NCBI RefSeq assembly: GCF_000732605.1
Contig: NZ_JPME01000004.1
Location: 1 to 64,000 of the forward strand
Direction of reading: 5' to 3'
DNA length: 64,000 bases
Source: Lacrimispora celerecrescens
GTDB lineage: Bacteria > Bacillota > Clostridia > Lachnospirales > Lachnospiraceae
The first letter of the stretch is position 1; each line of letters starts with the position of its first letter. This document shows positions 41,666 to 51,885 of the stretch, in pieces. The notes beneath the pieces were generated by a model that searched no databases, was not told the origin of the DNA, and saw only the letters and a program-made list of their open reading frames with translations. Made by a program: the position numbers and the translations under genes.

Positions 41666-42503
41666 GACGGAAGAGTTATTGCCAATCGTGGCGGAATTAG
41701 CAGATAAATATACGGGAAAGGAAAGTTCCTCCATTACCTATGAAAAAGCAAGACAGCTCATGGAAGCAGTTTTGTACTGTATCCATGAATACGAAACTGA
41801 TCCGGCTAAAAGTCAGGAGCTTCTTACTATGGATGAGAAGGCGGCGGCAAAAAAGGTCTATAGCCTGGGATATGAGACGGTGCTGAGAAATGTAAAGGAG
41901 GCCCAGATTCTATATAACAAAATAATACCGGATTTTAAATATTATGAAAACCAGTGTTATTACGATACGTTTGTTAAAGGAATCCCCTCTTTCTTTTTGT
42001 ATTATGATCCTCGCTTTCAGCCTCAGAATCACATTCTTACATTGGATTATCCGGTTTTGAATCCAGTGCATTCTTTGCAGGGAATTGATGCCATAAGCGC
42101 TTTTATAAAATGTGTCAGTCTGGAACAGATTTTCCTTGGAAAATTACCAGATGAATATGTTTTCTATGTGCTGAGAGCCTATTCCCCGGATCATGAGGAA
42201 CTGATCATCAACCTAACAGGCATTGTGCTGCGGAATGTTCTTGGCTGCCGTATGGCAGGTAAAAGGATTAATACACAGGGATATACCCCCGGAGAACTGG
42301 GAAGGTTAATAGATTATGTAAATCATAACGATAGTGCTGAATTGAAACAGGATATGGAGGGTCTGGTTGATGAATTGGTAAGGTCCGGATATGATGGCCT
42401 GGAAGAATTGGGTGATTACCTGAAGGCAGACCTGCATGATTACTGCTTTGAACTGAAGAATGCTGTGGAGAATCAGTGCCTGGATTCCATTCTCGCTATA
42501 TAG
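41655..42503 (+). CDS. Uncharacterised protein (DUF6179-like)
   Basis: A 282-residue soluble protein without recognisable catalytic motifs. It starts SFETEELLPIVAELADKYTG and is helical, with a repeated tyrosine-rich centre. I recall the pattern as DUF6179, always beside the protein encoded upstream, but cannot verify this. The ATG at 41655 has GAGGAAG six bases upstream and overlaps the previous gene by 11 bases; an earlier in-frame ATG is at 41640. The terminator 42557-42596 follows. Confidence 0.65.
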   Translation: MSFETEELLPIVAELADKYTGKESSSITYEKARQLMEAVLYCIHEYETDPAKSQELLTMDEKAAAKKVYSLGYETVLRNVKEAQILYNKIIPDFKYYENQCYYDTFVKGIPSFFLYYDPRFQPQNHILTLDYPVLNPVHSLQGIDAISAFIKCVSLEQIFLGKLPDEYVFYVLRAYSPDHEELIINLTGIVLRNVLGCRMAGKRINTQGYTPGELGRLIDYVNHNDSAELKQDMEGLVDELVRSGYDGLEELGDYLKADLHDYCFELKNAVENQCLDSILAI

Positions 42504-42556
42504 AATGAACAACAGGGTGATTTTTTGTAAATATTGATTTGAAACGTGAAATAAAA

Positions 42557-42596
42557 AAACCGGGAAGATTGTAGGATTCTTCCCGGTTTCTTTTTT
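42557..42596. terminator. Bidirectional terminator
   Basis: aaaccgggaaga (42557-42568) pairs perfectly with tcttcccggttt (42578-42589), followed by ctttttt; A-run on the other side. It ends both the DUF pair and the large minus-strand gene. Confidence 0.9.
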
Positions 42597-45500
42597 ACAC
42601 TGTTTCCGAGGGATTTTCCCCTCTGCGCATATTTTTCTGGGCAGTGGAGAGCATCAGCTTGATTCGGTTTAACTGGTTTACTTCGCTTGCGCCGGGATCA
42701 TAATCCACGGCAATGATATTGGAATCAGGATAAGCTTTCCGCAGCTCCTTGATGACGCCCTTTCCAACGATGTGATTGGGGAGGCAGCCAAAGGGCTGGG
42801 TGCACACAATATTGTTGGTACCGCTGTGGATCAGCTCCAGCATCTCTCCGGTTAAAAACCAACCTTCGCCGGTCTGGTTTCCGATGGATACAAATTCCTT
42901 TGCCATATCCGCCAGATTTCCGATGTGGGCCGGGGCTGTGAAGTGTTTGCTCTTTAACAGCTCCTTCTTTGCAGTCCTGCGGAAATATTCCAACAGGGAG
43001 ATTCCCATATTGGATAAAGCTGCGGTAGTTTTCTTGCCGCCTAAATTCTGGGCCTTAAAGTTATTGTTGTAGAAGCAGTATAAAAGGAAGTCCATCAGGT
43101 CCGGCATAACAGCTTCCGCGCCCTCTGATTCCAAAAGCTCTACAATGTGATTGTTGGCCAGAGGAGAAAACTTAACAAGGATTTCTCCTACGATTCCTAC
43201 CTTGGGCTTCTGAACGGCATTTCTTGGAAGATTATCAAAATCCCTGATAATTCCCTTAATGTTACGGGAGAAGGTCATCATGTCCGGGGATTTCCTGGAC
43301 AGGGATTCAATGCACTTTTCTTTCCATTTCTCATGAAGGGAATTGGCTGAGCCGGGCACCTTCTCATAAGGGCGGGTCGCATATAAAACTCTCATAAAGA
43401 CGTCGCCGTATACGACTGCCTGCATAGCCTTTGTCAGCATTGGCAGGGTGATGGTAAATCCCGGGTTTGTCTCCATGTTGTTTGCATTGACGGAAATAAC
43501 CGGTATATGGCCCATATCTGCTTTCTCCAAGGCGCGCCTGATGAAGCCGATGTAGTTGGACGCCCGGCATCCGCCTCCGGTCTGACTCATGAACACCGCA
43601 GTGCGATCTAAGTCATATTTGCCGGAAAGAAGTGCATCCATGATCTGGCCCACCACGATAAGAGACGGGTAGCAGGCATCGTTGTTAACGTATTTTAATC
43701 CGGTATCAATGGAAGAGCGGTTGTCGTTTTGAAGGACCTCCACCCGGTAGCCAAAGGAACGGATAGCTGGTTCAATTAAATCAAAATGAAGGGGTGACAT
43801 CTGAGGGCACAGGATGGTGTAATCCTTTTTCATCTCTTTGGTAAACATAATCCTGTGATAAGCGCTGGAAACCACCTTCTGTTCGTAATGGCGTTTGTCA
43901 CGCACCCGCAGTGCCGCAATCAGAGAGCGTATACGGATTCTGGCAGCTCCCAGGTTATTGACCTCATCGATCTTTAAAACGGTATAGATCTTACCGGAGC
44001 CGGTTAAGATGTCATTAACCTGGTCCGTAGTAACAGCATCCAGCCCGCAGCCAAAGGAATTCAGCTGGATCAAGTCCAGACGGCTCTCCTTTTTAACGAG
44101 AGCTGCGGCCCGGTAAAGCCTGGTGTGGTACATCCACTGGTCAGTAACCACCAGAGGGCGTTCGATTTCAGCCAGATGGGAAATGGAATCCTCCGTGAGC
44201 ACGGCAAATCCATAGGAGGTAATAAGCTCCGGAATACCGTGGTTGATTTCCGGATCCACGTGATAAGGGCGGCCCGCCAGCACGATGCCATGGCGGTCGT
44301 TTTCCTCCAGCCACTTTAAAGTTTCCTCGCCCTTTTTCTCCATATCGGCCCTGGAAGCCATAAGCTCCGCCCAGCCCTTCCCGGCAGCTGCAGCAACCTC
44401 AGACGCCGGAATCTGGAATTCCTTTGCAAATACCTCTGTTAAGCGTCCGGTAAGGATTTCTTCGTTGGTAAAGGCCATGAATGGGTTCAAAAAGCGGATA
44501 TTTTCTGTTTTGATACCTTCCACGTTGTTCTTGATGTTTTCTGCGTAGGAGGTGACAATGGGGCAGTTAAAATGGTTTCCTGCCTCAGGGGTTTCATTCC
44601 GCTCATAGGGAATGCAGGGATAAAAAATGGTTTTAATTCCCTGCTTAATCAGCCATTCAATGTGTCCGTGAGCGATTTTTGCCGGATAGCATTCCGATTC
44701 GCTGGGTATGGATTCAATGCCCAGCTCATAAATCTTTCTGGTGGACTGAGGGGAGAGCACGGTCCGGAATTTCAGTTCCTTAAAGAAAACAGCCCAGAAG
44801 GGGTAGTTTTCATACATGTTTAAGACTCTTGGAATGCCGATGGTGCCACGCTCCGCAAGATCCGGGCTAAGAGGCTCGTAATCAAACATACGGCGGTTTT
44901 TATAATCAAAGAGGTTTGGTATTTCTCTCTTTGCTTTTTCCTTGCCAAGGCCCCGTTCACAGCGGTTTCCCGTAATAAACTGGCGGCCACCGTCAAAACG
45001 GTTAACGGTAAGTACACAGTTGTTGGTGCAGCCCTTGCAGCGGGCCATGGAGGTTTCGTAATGCAGCCCCAGAATCTTATCAAGGCTCAGCATAGAGGTT
45101 GTTTTGGATTCCTCATAGCGTTCCCTTGCGATAAGAGCGGCGCCGAAAGCTCCCATGATGCCTGCAATATCAGGCCTGATGGCTTCGCAGCCTGAAATCT
45201 TTTCAAAGCTTCTTAAAACGGCATTGTTATAGAAGGTACCACCCTGGACTACCACATGCTGACCCAGATCAGAAGCATTTGTAATTTTAATTACTTTAAA
45301 CAGGGCATTTTTAATGACTGAATAAGCTAGCCCTGCAGAAATATCGGATACCTCTGCCCCTTCCTTTTGGGCCTGCTTTACGTTGGAATTCATGAATACC
45401 GTGCATCTGGTCCCTAAATCGGTGGGATTCTTGGCAAATATGGCTTCCTGTGCGAAATTCTCCACCTGGTAATTTAAGGAGTTTGCAAAGGTTTCGATAA

Positions 45501-46857
45501 AGGAGCCGCAGCCCGAGGAACAGGCTTCGTTTAACTGAACGCTGTCCACGGTACCATTTTTGATGCGGATGCATTTCATGTCCTGACCGCCGATGTCCAG
45601 GATGCAGTCTACCTCAGGTTCAAAAAAAGCTGCCGCATAGTAGTGGGAGATGGTCTCCACCTCGCCCTCATCAAGCAGGAAAGCTGATTTTAAAAGGGCC
45701 TCTCCGTATCCTGTGGAGCAGGACCATACGATCTGGCTGTCCTTTGGCATCTGTTCCTTGATCTCACCCATGGCCCGGATCGCCGTTGCAAGAGGACTTC
45801 CGTTGTTGTTGCTGTAAAATTTATATAGCAGGGTGCCGTCTTCACCTACAAGGGCTACCTTTGTGGTGGTGGAGCCTGCGTCGATCCCTAAAAAGCATTT
45901 TCCGTGGTAGGAGGATAAATCACCCTTTTTTACGCAGTGGCTGTTGTGACGGTCTATAAATGCATCAAAATCAGCCTGATCCGAAAACAGGGGCTCCATG
46001 CGCTTTACTTCGAATTCCATCCGGATGCCGGATGATAAGCGGTTTATCATTTCCTCCAGAGAGATATCCCCTCCCTGCATTTCCTCTGCATTCATAGCCG
46101 CGCCGATGGCAGCAAATAAGTGGGAATGCTCCGGAGCGATGATCTCATCCCCGGATAAATGGAGGGTACGGACAAATGCCTTCTGAAGCTCCGGAAGGAA
46201 GTGGAGAGGGCCGCCAAGGAATGCCACATGGCCCCTGATCGGCTTTCCGCATGCCAGGCCGCTGATGGTCTGATTGACCACTGCCTGAAAAATAGAAGCC
46301 GCAAGATCTTCCCTGGTCGCTCCTTCATTGATGAGTGGTTGAATGTCCGTTTTTGCAAATACGCCGCAGCGTGCGGCAATTGGGTAAATGGCCTTATAAT
46401 TGGCCGCATATTCATTTAAACCGGAGGCATCGGTCTGTAAAAGAGCTGCCATCTGATCAATAAAGGAGCCGGTGCCACCGGCACAAATCCCGTTCATACG
46501 CTGGTCAATGCCACCGGTGAAGTAAATAATTTTTGCATCTTCTCCGCCAAGTTCGATTGCCACGTCGGTCTGCGGGGCATAATCCTTAAGAGAGGTGGCA
46601 ACTGATACTACCTCCTGGACAAAGGGAACCTTTAAATGGCTGGACAGAGTTAATCCGCCGGAGCCTGTGATGGCAGGACGTAAGTCCATAGGGCCCAACT
46701 TATCAAAGGCCTTCTTTAAAAGGCCTGCCAATGTTTCCTGTATGTTTGCATAATGTCGCTCATAATCAGCGAATAAGATCTCATGGTTTTCATTTAATAC
46801 AGCTATTTTAACTGTTGTGGAACCGATATCGATTCCTAATGTGTGATATGTAATCAT
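42595..46857 (-). CDS. Fused acyl-CoA dehydratase-activase / dehydratase-like reductase
   Basis: A 1,420-residue protein. Two ASKHA ATPase domains of the BadF/HgdC activator type lie at about 5-260 ([10 protein letters not shown]) and 320-580 ([10 protein letters not shown]). Both keep the cysteines that hold a shared [4Fe-4S] cluster: C125 and C164, C450 and C485. A Cys-rich linker (RCKGCTNNC, 606-614) leads into a DUF2229-like domain (from about 673) and a C-terminal HgdB-like dehydratase region ([23 protein letters not shown]). Known relatives use ATP to drive low-potential electrons; the physiological substrate of this fused class is unknown. Start at 46857 is the conserved [10 protein letters not shown]; see the odd ribosome-site spacing. 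Confidence 0.85.
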   Translation of the reverse strand: MITYHTLGIDIGSTTVKIAVLNENHEILFADYERHYANIQETLAGLLKKAFDKLGPMDLRPAITGSGGLTLSSHLKVPFVQEVVSVATSLKDYAPQTDVAIELGGEDAKIIYFTGGIDQRMNGICAGGTGSFIDQMAALLQTDASGLNEYAANYKAIYPIAARCGVFAKTDIQPLINEGATREDLAASIFQAVVNQTISGLACGKPIRGHVAFLGGPLHFLPELQKAFVRTLHLSGDEIIAPEHSHLFAAIGAAMNAEEMQGGDISLEEMINRLSSGIRMEFEVKRMEPLFSDQADFDAFIDRHNSHCVKKGDLSSYHGKCFLGIDAGSTTTKVALVGEDGTLLYKFYSNNNGSPLATAIRAMGEIKEQMPKDSQIVWSCSTGYGEALLKSAFLLDEGEVETISHYYAAAFFEPEVDCILDIGGQDMKCIRIKNGTVDSVQLNEACSSGCGSFIETFANSLNYQVENFAQEAIFAKNPTDLGTRCTVFMNSNVKQAQKEGAEVSDISAGLAYSVIKNALFKVIKITNASDLGQHVVVQGGTFYNNAVLRSFEKISGCEAIRPDIAGIMGAFGAALIARERYEESKTTSMLSLDKILGLHYETSMARCKGCTNNCVLTVNRFDGGRQFITGNRCERGLGKEKAKREIPNLFDYKNRRMFDYEPLSPDLAERGTIGIPRVLNMYENYPFWAVFFKELKFRTVLSPQSTRKIYELGIESIPSESECYPAKIAHGHIEWLIKQGIKTIFYPCIPYERNETPEAGNHFNCPIVTSYAENIKNNVEGIKTENIRFLNPFMAFTNEEILTGRLTEVFAKEFQIPASEVAAAAGKGWAELMASRADMEKKGEETLKWLEENDRHGIVLAGRPYHVDPEINHGIPELITSYGFAVLTEDSISHLAEIERPLVVTDQWMYHTRLYRAAALVKKESRLDLIQLNSFGCGLDAVTTDQVNDILTGSGKIYTVLKIDEVNNLGAARIRIRSLIAALRVRDKRHYEQKVVSSAYHRIMFTKEMKKDYTILCPQMSPLHFDLIEPAIRSFGYRVEVLQNDNRSSIDTGLKYVNNDACYPSLIVVGQIMDALLSGKYDLDRTAVFMSQTGGGCRASNYIGFIRRALEKADMGHIPVISVNANNMETNPGFTITLPMLTKAMQAVVYGDVFMRVLYATRPYEKVPGSANSLHEKWKEKCIESLSRKSPDMMTFSRNIKGIIRDFDNLPRNAVQKPKVGIVGEILVKFSPLANNHIVELLESEGAEAVMPDLMDFLLYCFYNNNFKAQNLGGKKTTAALSNMGISLLEYFRRTAKKELLKSKHFTAPAHIGNLADMAKEFVSIGNQTGEGWFLTGEMLELIHSGTNNIVCTQPFGCLPNHIVGKGVIKELRKAYPDSNIIAVDYDPGASEVNQLNRIKLMLSTAQKNMRRGENPSETV

Positions 46858-46886
46858 ATGTGCGGGGTATCCCCTGCCTCCTTTTG
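46858..46886 (-). promoter_or_regulatory. Ribosome site separated from the start by a small hairpin
   Basis: On the minus strand AAAAGGAGG is followed by about 18 bases before the ATG, too far for normal initiation. The gap contains gggg-ata-cccc, which would fold and bring the two closer. No GTG or TTG lies in frame between them. Confidence 0.4.
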
Positions 46887-47021
46887 TGTAAAAGTAAGTT
46901 GCTGACTCACCGAACATCAGTTTAACATAAAATAAGAAATAATACAATTGCCATAACATGCTAAAAAAATGTTAAATCTAGTAAAATTTGTTTAAGTTAA
47001 CGAAAAGGGGTTCCTTTTCAT

Positions 47022-47050
47022 TTGACAAAAATGGCCTGGGAAATTATAAT
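47022..47050 (+). promoter_or_regulatory. Perfect sigma-A promoter of the corA operon
   Basis: TTGACA (47022-47027), 17-base spacer, TATAAT (47045-47050): full consensus, start near 47057. Confidence 0.87.
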
Positions 47051-47110
47051 GTATAAGTCAAAGTCTGCCAACGTTTTTATTTAGATTTTTCAGCGAAAGA
47101 GAGAAATGCT

Positions 47111-48052
47111 ATGATTCAGATTTATAAAACAGAAGACGGCCTGATTCAGCAAAAGGATGAGCTTTCTCCTGGTTCCTGGATCGCCCTTACCAATCCGACT
47201 GCCACAGAGATCCTGGAAATCGCTAACACCTGTAAAATCGATCCCGATGATTTAAGGGCTCCTCTTGATGAGGAAGAACGTTCCCGTATCCAGACGGAGG
47301 ATCATTACACGCTTATCCTGGTTGACGTTCCCACCATTGAGGAACGCGGCGGCAAGGACTGGTATGTTACCATACCAATGGGAATCATTACGACAGATGA
47401 TGCCATTATTACGGTCTGTCTGGAGGAAACCACAGTTCTCAATGCATTTATGGATGGCAGGGTGAGGGATTTCCACACGTATATGAAAACTCGGTTTATC
47501 CTGCAGATTCTTTATAAGAATGCATCTTTGTACCTGCAATATTTAAGAATTATTGACAAAAAGAGCGGGGAGGTCGAAGAGAAGCTTCATAGATCCACAA
47601 AGAACCGGGAGCTTATTGAGCTTTTGCAGCTGGAAAAGAGCCTTGTATACTTTACCACATCCCTGCGCTCTAATGAGATGGTACTTGAAAAACTGATGAG
47701 AAATGAAAAAATCAAGAAGTACCCTGAGGATACGGAACTTTTGGAGGATGTCATCGTAGAGAATAAGCAGGCGATCGAGATGGCAAACATCTACAGCGGG
47801 ATTTTAAGCGGAACCATGGATGCCTTTGCTTCCGTCATATCCAATAACTTAAATATTGTAATGAAGTTTCTGGCAACCATCACCATTGTTATGTCCATAC
47901 CAACCATGGTGGCAAGCTTTTACGGAATGAATGTTAATTCCATAGGTATGCCTTTTGCAGATAATCCTCATGGCTTTATCATTGTTTTAGGTTTGACACT
48001 GGCCTTAACGCTGATTGTAGCGTGGATTTTTTCTAAAAAGGATCTGTTTTAG
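47111..48052 (+). CDS. CorA-family magnesium/divalent-cation channel
   Basis: A 313-residue protein with a large N-terminal cytoplasmic domain, a long stalk helix and two C-terminal spans. The selectivity motif YGMN is at G272-M273-N274, at the end of the first span, followed by the short loop NSIGMPFADNPHG and the last span. Members form pentameric Mg2+ or Co2+ channels. It is followed after 27 bases by the rhomboid-like gene. The divergent 1,420-residue gene starts 250 bases upstream. Confidence 0.88.
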   Translation: MIQIYKTEDGLIQQKDELSPGSWIALTNPTATEILEIANTCKIDPDDLRAPLDEEERSRIQTEDHYTLILVDVPTIEERGGKDWYVTIPMGIITTDDAIITVCLEETTVLNAFMDGRVRDFHTYMKTRFILQILYKNASLYLQYLRIIDKKSGEVEEKLHRSTKNRELIELLQLEKSLVYFTTSLRSNEMVLEKLMRNEKIKKYPEDTELLEDVIVENKQAIEMANIYSGILSGTMDAFASVISNNLNIVMKFLATITIVMSIPTMVASFYGMNVNSIGMPFADNPHGFIIVLGLTLALTLIVAWIFSKKDLF

Positions 48053-48079
48053 CTTTAGCATGGCAGAAAAGAGGAAAGC

Positions 48080-48925
48080 ATGAATTTTTTTAATAATTTC
48101 GAACGCAGATTCAGAAAGTATGCAATTCCGAATCTGATGTACTATATCATCGGCATGTATGGTGTGGGACTCTTAATGGAGATGCTCGCACCGGGATTCT
48201 ACTGGCAGTACTTATCTCTTGACGCAGGAAAAATACTTGGCGGTCAGGTGTGGAGGATTGTCACGTTTATGATTTACCCGCCGGGAGGCGGCACGTTCTT
48301 TAGCTTGATCGGCATGTATTTATACTACATGCTGGGAGTGAACCTTGAGAGAATCTGGGGAGCATTCCGTTTTAACGTCTATTTCTTCATGGGAGTCATC
48401 GGTCATGTGGCGGCGGCGCTGATCGTGTACATTTTCATGGGAAAGACCGTATACCTGACAACGGAATATCTCAATTATTCCCTGTTTTTTGCCTTTGCCG
48501 CCACATTTCCGGATTTGGAATTCCTTTTGTTTTTCGTGATACCTATAAAAGCCAAATGGCTGGCCACCTTTAACGGAATCTATTTCCTGTATGGCTTTAT
48601 CACCGGCAATATAGCGACCAGAGTCACGATATTCATGTCCTTATTGAACTTTATCATTTTTTTCCTTTTGACACGGAATTTAAGCCGGTTCAATCCGAAA
48701 GAGATCAAAAGAAAGCAAGAGTTTCATAAGCAGACGAAGATAAAGCCCCAAGGATGGACACACCACCGGTGTGCCGTTTGCGGACGGACCGAAAAGGATG
48801 CCCCAAACCTGGAATTCCGTTATTGTTCAAAATGCGAAGGCAGTTATGAATACTGTTCTGAGCATTTGTATACACATAAACATGTAACACCGTCCAACCC
48901 CACAACCGGTGATACGACCAACTAG
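48080..48925 (+). CDS. Rhomboid-like membrane protein with C-terminal zinc ribbon, catalytic residues missing
   Basis: 281 residues. Six hydrophobic segments lie between about 17 and 200 in a rhomboid-like arrangement (GGQVWRIVTFMIYPPG, then LYYMLGVNLERIWG). The GxSG serine motif of active rhomboids is not present (EYLNYSLFFAF at the expected place), nor is the histidine of the last span, so it is probably a pseudoprotease like derlins. The tail carries a zinc-binding module: C231, C234, C249, C252, C259, H262, H266, H268. It sits between corA and pyk with gaps of 27 and 15 bases, one operon. Role unknown. Confidence 0.8.
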   Translation: MNFFNNFERRFRKYAIPNLMYYIIGMYGVGLLMEMLAPGFYWQYLSLDAGKILGGQVWRIVTFMIYPPGGGTFFSLIGMYLYYMLGVNLERIWGAFRFNVYFFMGVIGHVAAALIVYIFMGKTVYLTTEYLNYSLFFAFAATFPDLEFLLFFVIPIKAKWLATFNGIYFLYGFITGNIATRVTIFMSLLNFIIFFLLTRNLSRFNPKEIKRKQEFHKQTKIKPQGWTHHRCAVCGRTEKDAPNLEFRYCSKCEGSYEYCSEHLYTHKHVTPSNPTTGDTTN

Positions 48926-48940
48926 CTACGGAGGATAACG

Positions 48941-50377
48941 ATGAAGAGAACCAAGATTATTTGCACTATGGGACCTAATACCAACGATTACGCAATGATG
49001 AAGGCACTTGCCGAGCACGGCATGGATGTTGCCAGATTTAACTTTTCACATGGTGATTATGAGGAGCAGAAGATGCGCCTTAATTTACTGAAGAGCATCC
49101 GTGAGGAACTTGACCTTCCGATTGCAGCGCTTCTTGATACAAAAGGACCGGAGATCCGTACCGGACTTTTAAAGGACGGCAAAAAGGTGAATCTGAAAGA
49201 GGGAGAAATCTATATCCTGACAACAGAGGAAATCGTTGGAGATGATACAAAAGGACATATTAACTATGATGGCCTGAATGAAGATGTGATCCCAGGAAAC
49301 CGTATCCTCATTGACGATGGTCTGATTGAACTGGAAGTTCTTGAGGTAAAGGGTAAAGAAATTACATGTAAGATCATTAACGGCGGCGAGTTGGGAGAGA
49401 GAAAAGGCGTTAACGTTCCTAATGTTAAGGTAAAGCTTCCTGCGCTTACCGATAAGGATAAAATGGATATTAAATTCGGTATTGATCAGGGTTTTGATTT
49501 CATTGCAGCCTCCTTTGTACGTACAGCAGATGCCATTTACGAAATCAAGAAGATTTTGGATGAGCAAGGTTCCAATATGGCCGTTATCGCCAAGATCGAA
49601 AATGCAGAAGGCATTGAAAATCTGGATGATATCATTGAAGCTAGCGACGGCATCATGGTTGCCCGCGGCGATATGGGAGTTGAGATTCCGGCCCAGGAGG
49701 TTCCGTTTATTCAGAAGAGCATCATAGAAAAATGTAACGAGGCCTGCAAGCCTGTTATTACAGCTACCCAGATGTTAGATTCTATGATCCGCAATCCCCG
49801 CCCAACAAGAGCAGAGGTAACGGACGTAGCAAATGCAGTTTATGACGGAACAGATGCGGTAATGCTTTCCGGCGAAACCGCTATGGGTAAATATCCGGTT
49901 GAGGCCCTTTCCATGATGGCTTCCATCGTAGAGGAGACAGAAAAGCATCTGGATTACAGCGCATACAGAGAGCGCAAGGTTTCTGCTGTTAATGTGCATA
50001 ATGTATCCAATGCCGTATGTTATTCTTCTGTAGCCACTGCTCATGATCTGGGAGCCAGAGTGATCGTAGCGCCAAGCATCACCGGCTTCACGACAAGACT
50101 GTTATCCAAATGGAGACCGGAAAGTCTGATCATCGGTCTGTCCCCAAGTGCTTCCGCTCTTCGTCAGATGCAGTTATACTGGGGTGTAAAGCCATTCCAT
50201 GGAAAGCGTGCGGAGTCCACGGACGTTTTGATTTATTCCTCCATGGAACTGTTAAAATCAAAAGGCATTGTAAAGGAAAATGAAACGGTAGTGGTTACTG
50301 CCGGTGTGGTGAATCCGGTGAGAAAAAATGAGCCGGCAGCTCATACCAACATCATGAGGGTCGTAACCGTAGACTAA
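48941..50377 (+). CDS. pyk: Pyruvate kinase
   Basis: A 478-residue glycolytic enzyme making pyruvate and ATP from phosphoenolpyruvate and ADP. Motifs: KIICTMGP at the start, ARFNFSHGD, LLDTKGPEIRT, the active-site block IAKIENAEG and MVARGDMGVEIP, and TATQMLDSM. The C-terminal allosteric domain is complete; there is no extra PEP-utiliser domain as in Bacillus. GGAGGA precedes the ATG. No terminator is visible before lysA, so read-through is possible. Confidence 0.95.
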   Translation: MKRTKIICTMGPNTNDYAMMKALAEHGMDVARFNFSHGDYEEQKMRLNLLKSIREELDLPIAALLDTKGPEIRTGLLKDGKKVNLKEGEIYILTTEEIVGDDTKGHINYDGLNEDVIPGNRILIDDGLIELEVLEVKGKEITCKIINGGELGERKGVNVPNVKVKLPALTDKDKMDIKFGIDQGFDFIAASFVRTADAIYEIKKILDEQGSNMAVIAKIENAEGIENLDDIIEASDGIMVARGDMGVEIPAQEVPFIQKSIIEKCNEACKPVITATQMLDSMIRNPRPTRAEVTDVANAVYDGTDAVMLSGETAMGKYPVEALSMMASIVEETEKHLDYSAYRERKVSAVNVHNVSNAVCYSSVATAHDLGARVIVAPSITGFTTRLLSKWRPESLIIGLSPSASALRQMQLYWGVKPFHGKRAESTDVLIYSSMELLKSKGIVKENETVVVTAGVVNPVRKNEPAAHTNIMRVVTVD

Positions 50378-50407
50378 CGTGCTATGAATATTTATACAAA
50401 ATAAGTG

Positions 50408-50490
50408 TAGACAAAGGAGTCTATCCCCGGTACAATGTAGCTTACAGCAGATGTGCCGGAGACAGGCTCTTTTTGCATATGGTAAGCTAC
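50408..50490 (+). promoter_or_regulatory. Candidate structured leader RNA (pseudoknot) before lysA
   Basis: A small hairpin (tagac 50408-50412 / gtcta 50419-50423) precedes two interlocked helices: ccggtac (50427-50433) with gtgccgg (50453-50459), and gtagcttac (50437-50445) with gtaagctac (50482-50490). The second helix starts in the loop of the first, an H-type pseudoknot with loops of 3, 7 and 22 bases. The ribosome site GAGAGGAGAGG follows at once. It does not look like the known lysine riboswitch or a T-box. Confidence 0.5.
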
Positions 50491-50507
50491 GAGAGGAGAG
50501 GAAAGCT

Positions 50508-51779
50508 ATGGATAAGAGACCATTTGTTACCAAGGAGAAGTTAGAAGAAATCGTAAAAGAATATCCTACACCTTTTCATTTATACGATGAAAAAGGGATC
50601 AGGGAGAATGCCCAGAAGTTAAAGGAGGCGTTTTCCTGGAATAAAGGATACCGGGAGTATTTTGCGGTAAAGGCCACGCCGAATCCATTTATCCTGAATA
50701 TTCTAAAGGATTATGGGTGCGGAGCGGATTGTTCATCCATGACAGAGCTTATGATGTCTGATTGCCTTGGCTTTACCGGTTCTGATATCATGTTTTCTTC
50801 CAATGATACGCCTGCTGAGGAATTTCAGTATGCGGACAAAATCGGCGGAATCATCAATCTGGACGACATTACTCATATCGATTATCTTAAAAAGGCCATC
50901 GGGCATATTCCGGAAACCATTAGTTGCCGTTATAATCCGGGCGGAATATTTAAGATCAGTAACGACATTATGGATAATCCGGGGGATTCCAAATATGGGA
51001 TGACGACCGAGCAGATGTTTGAGGCGTTCCGGATATTAAAAAGCAATGGAGCCAAACACTTCGGTATCCATGCTTTTTTAGCCAGCAATACGGTGACCAA
51101 TGAATATTATCCCCTTCTTGCAAAAGTGCTTTTTGAACTTGCAGTAAAGCTTAAAGATGAGACAGGAGCCCATATCTCTTTCATTAACTTATCAGGAGGG
51201 ATCGGAATTCCTTACCGTCCGGGTGAAGAGTCTAATGACATCAAGGCCATCGGTGAAGGGGTCCGAAAGGTTTACGAAGAAATTCTGGTACCGGAAGGAA
51301 TGGGAGATGTGGCAATTTACACAGAGCTTGGACGTTTCATGCTTGGGCCTTACGGCGGACTGGTAACAAGAGCCATTCATGAGAAGCATACCCACAAGGA
51401 ATACATCGGCGTGGATGCCTGTGCAGTGAATTTGATGAGACCGGCCATGTATGGGGCTTATCATCATATCACCGTTATGGGAAAAGAGGGAGATGTGTGC
51501 GGCCATAAATATGATGTGGTGGGCTCACTCTGTGAAAATAATGACAAATTTGCCATTGACCGGAACCTGCCTGAGATATCCGTAGGCGATTTGCTTTTCA
51601 TTCACGATACAGGAGCTCATGGCTATGCCATGGGATATAATTATAACGGGAAATTAAAATCTGCGGAGCTGCTCTTAAAAGAAGATGGATCCGTTCAGAT
51701 GATCCGAAGGGCCGAGACTCCCAGGGATTATTTTGCCACCTTTGATTTTTGCGATGTGCTGAAGGATATGAAATATTAA
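50508..51779 (+). CDS. lysA: Diaminopimelate decarboxylase
   Basis: A 423-residue fold-type III PLP enzyme that makes lysine from meso-diaminopimelate. The PLP lysine lies in REYFAVKATPNP near the N-terminus; further hallmarks are HFGIHAF, the glycine loop SGGIGIPYRPGE, ELGRFMLGPYG and the C-terminal CENNDKFAIDR, which supplies the active-site Cys from the partner subunit. The ATG at 50508 follows GAGGAGAGGAAAG. Lysine and cell-wall supply link it loosely to the peptidoglycan genes in the window. Confidence 0.92.
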   Translation: MDKRPFVTKEKLEEIVKEYPTPFHLYDEKGIRENAQKLKEAFSWNKGYREYFAVKATPNPFILNILKDYGCGADCSSMTELMMSDCLGFTGSDIMFSSNDTPAEEFQYADKIGGIINLDDITHIDYLKKAIGHIPETISCRYNPGGIFKISNDIMDNPGDSKYGMTTEQMFEAFRILKSNGAKHFGIHAFLASNTVTNEYYPLLAKVLFELAVKLKDETGAHISFINLSGGIGIPYRPGEESNDIKAIGEGVRKVYEEILVPEGMGDVAIYTELGRFMLGPYGGLVTRAIHEKHTHKEYIGVDACAVNLMRPAMYGAYHHITVMGKEGDVCGHKYDVVGSLCENNDKFAIDRNLPEISVGDLLFIHDTGAHGYAMGYNYNGKLKSAELLLKEDGSVQMIRRAETPRDYFATFDFCDVLKDMKY

Positions 51780-51804
51780 TAATTTTGTAAGGAATTATAA
51801 ATAT

Positions 51805-51852
51805 AGGAGAGATAGTTTCCGGAGTTTTGGGAAGCTTCTCTCCTGTTTTTTA
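51805..51852 (+). terminator. Terminator of lysA
   Basis: aggagaga (51805-51812) with tctctcct (51837-51844), continued inward by agtttcc / ggaagct with one bulged T: about 15 pairs, then gttttttt. Confidence 0.88.
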
Positions 51853-51885
51853 CTCAGAACTCCTGTTTTTTCTTAATTTGGGCAG

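Noticed and set aside
50378-50507. Lysine riboswitch or T-box before lysA
   Set aside because: The region is too short for the lysine riboswitch, lacks its conserved core and has no T-box motif or terminator pair.
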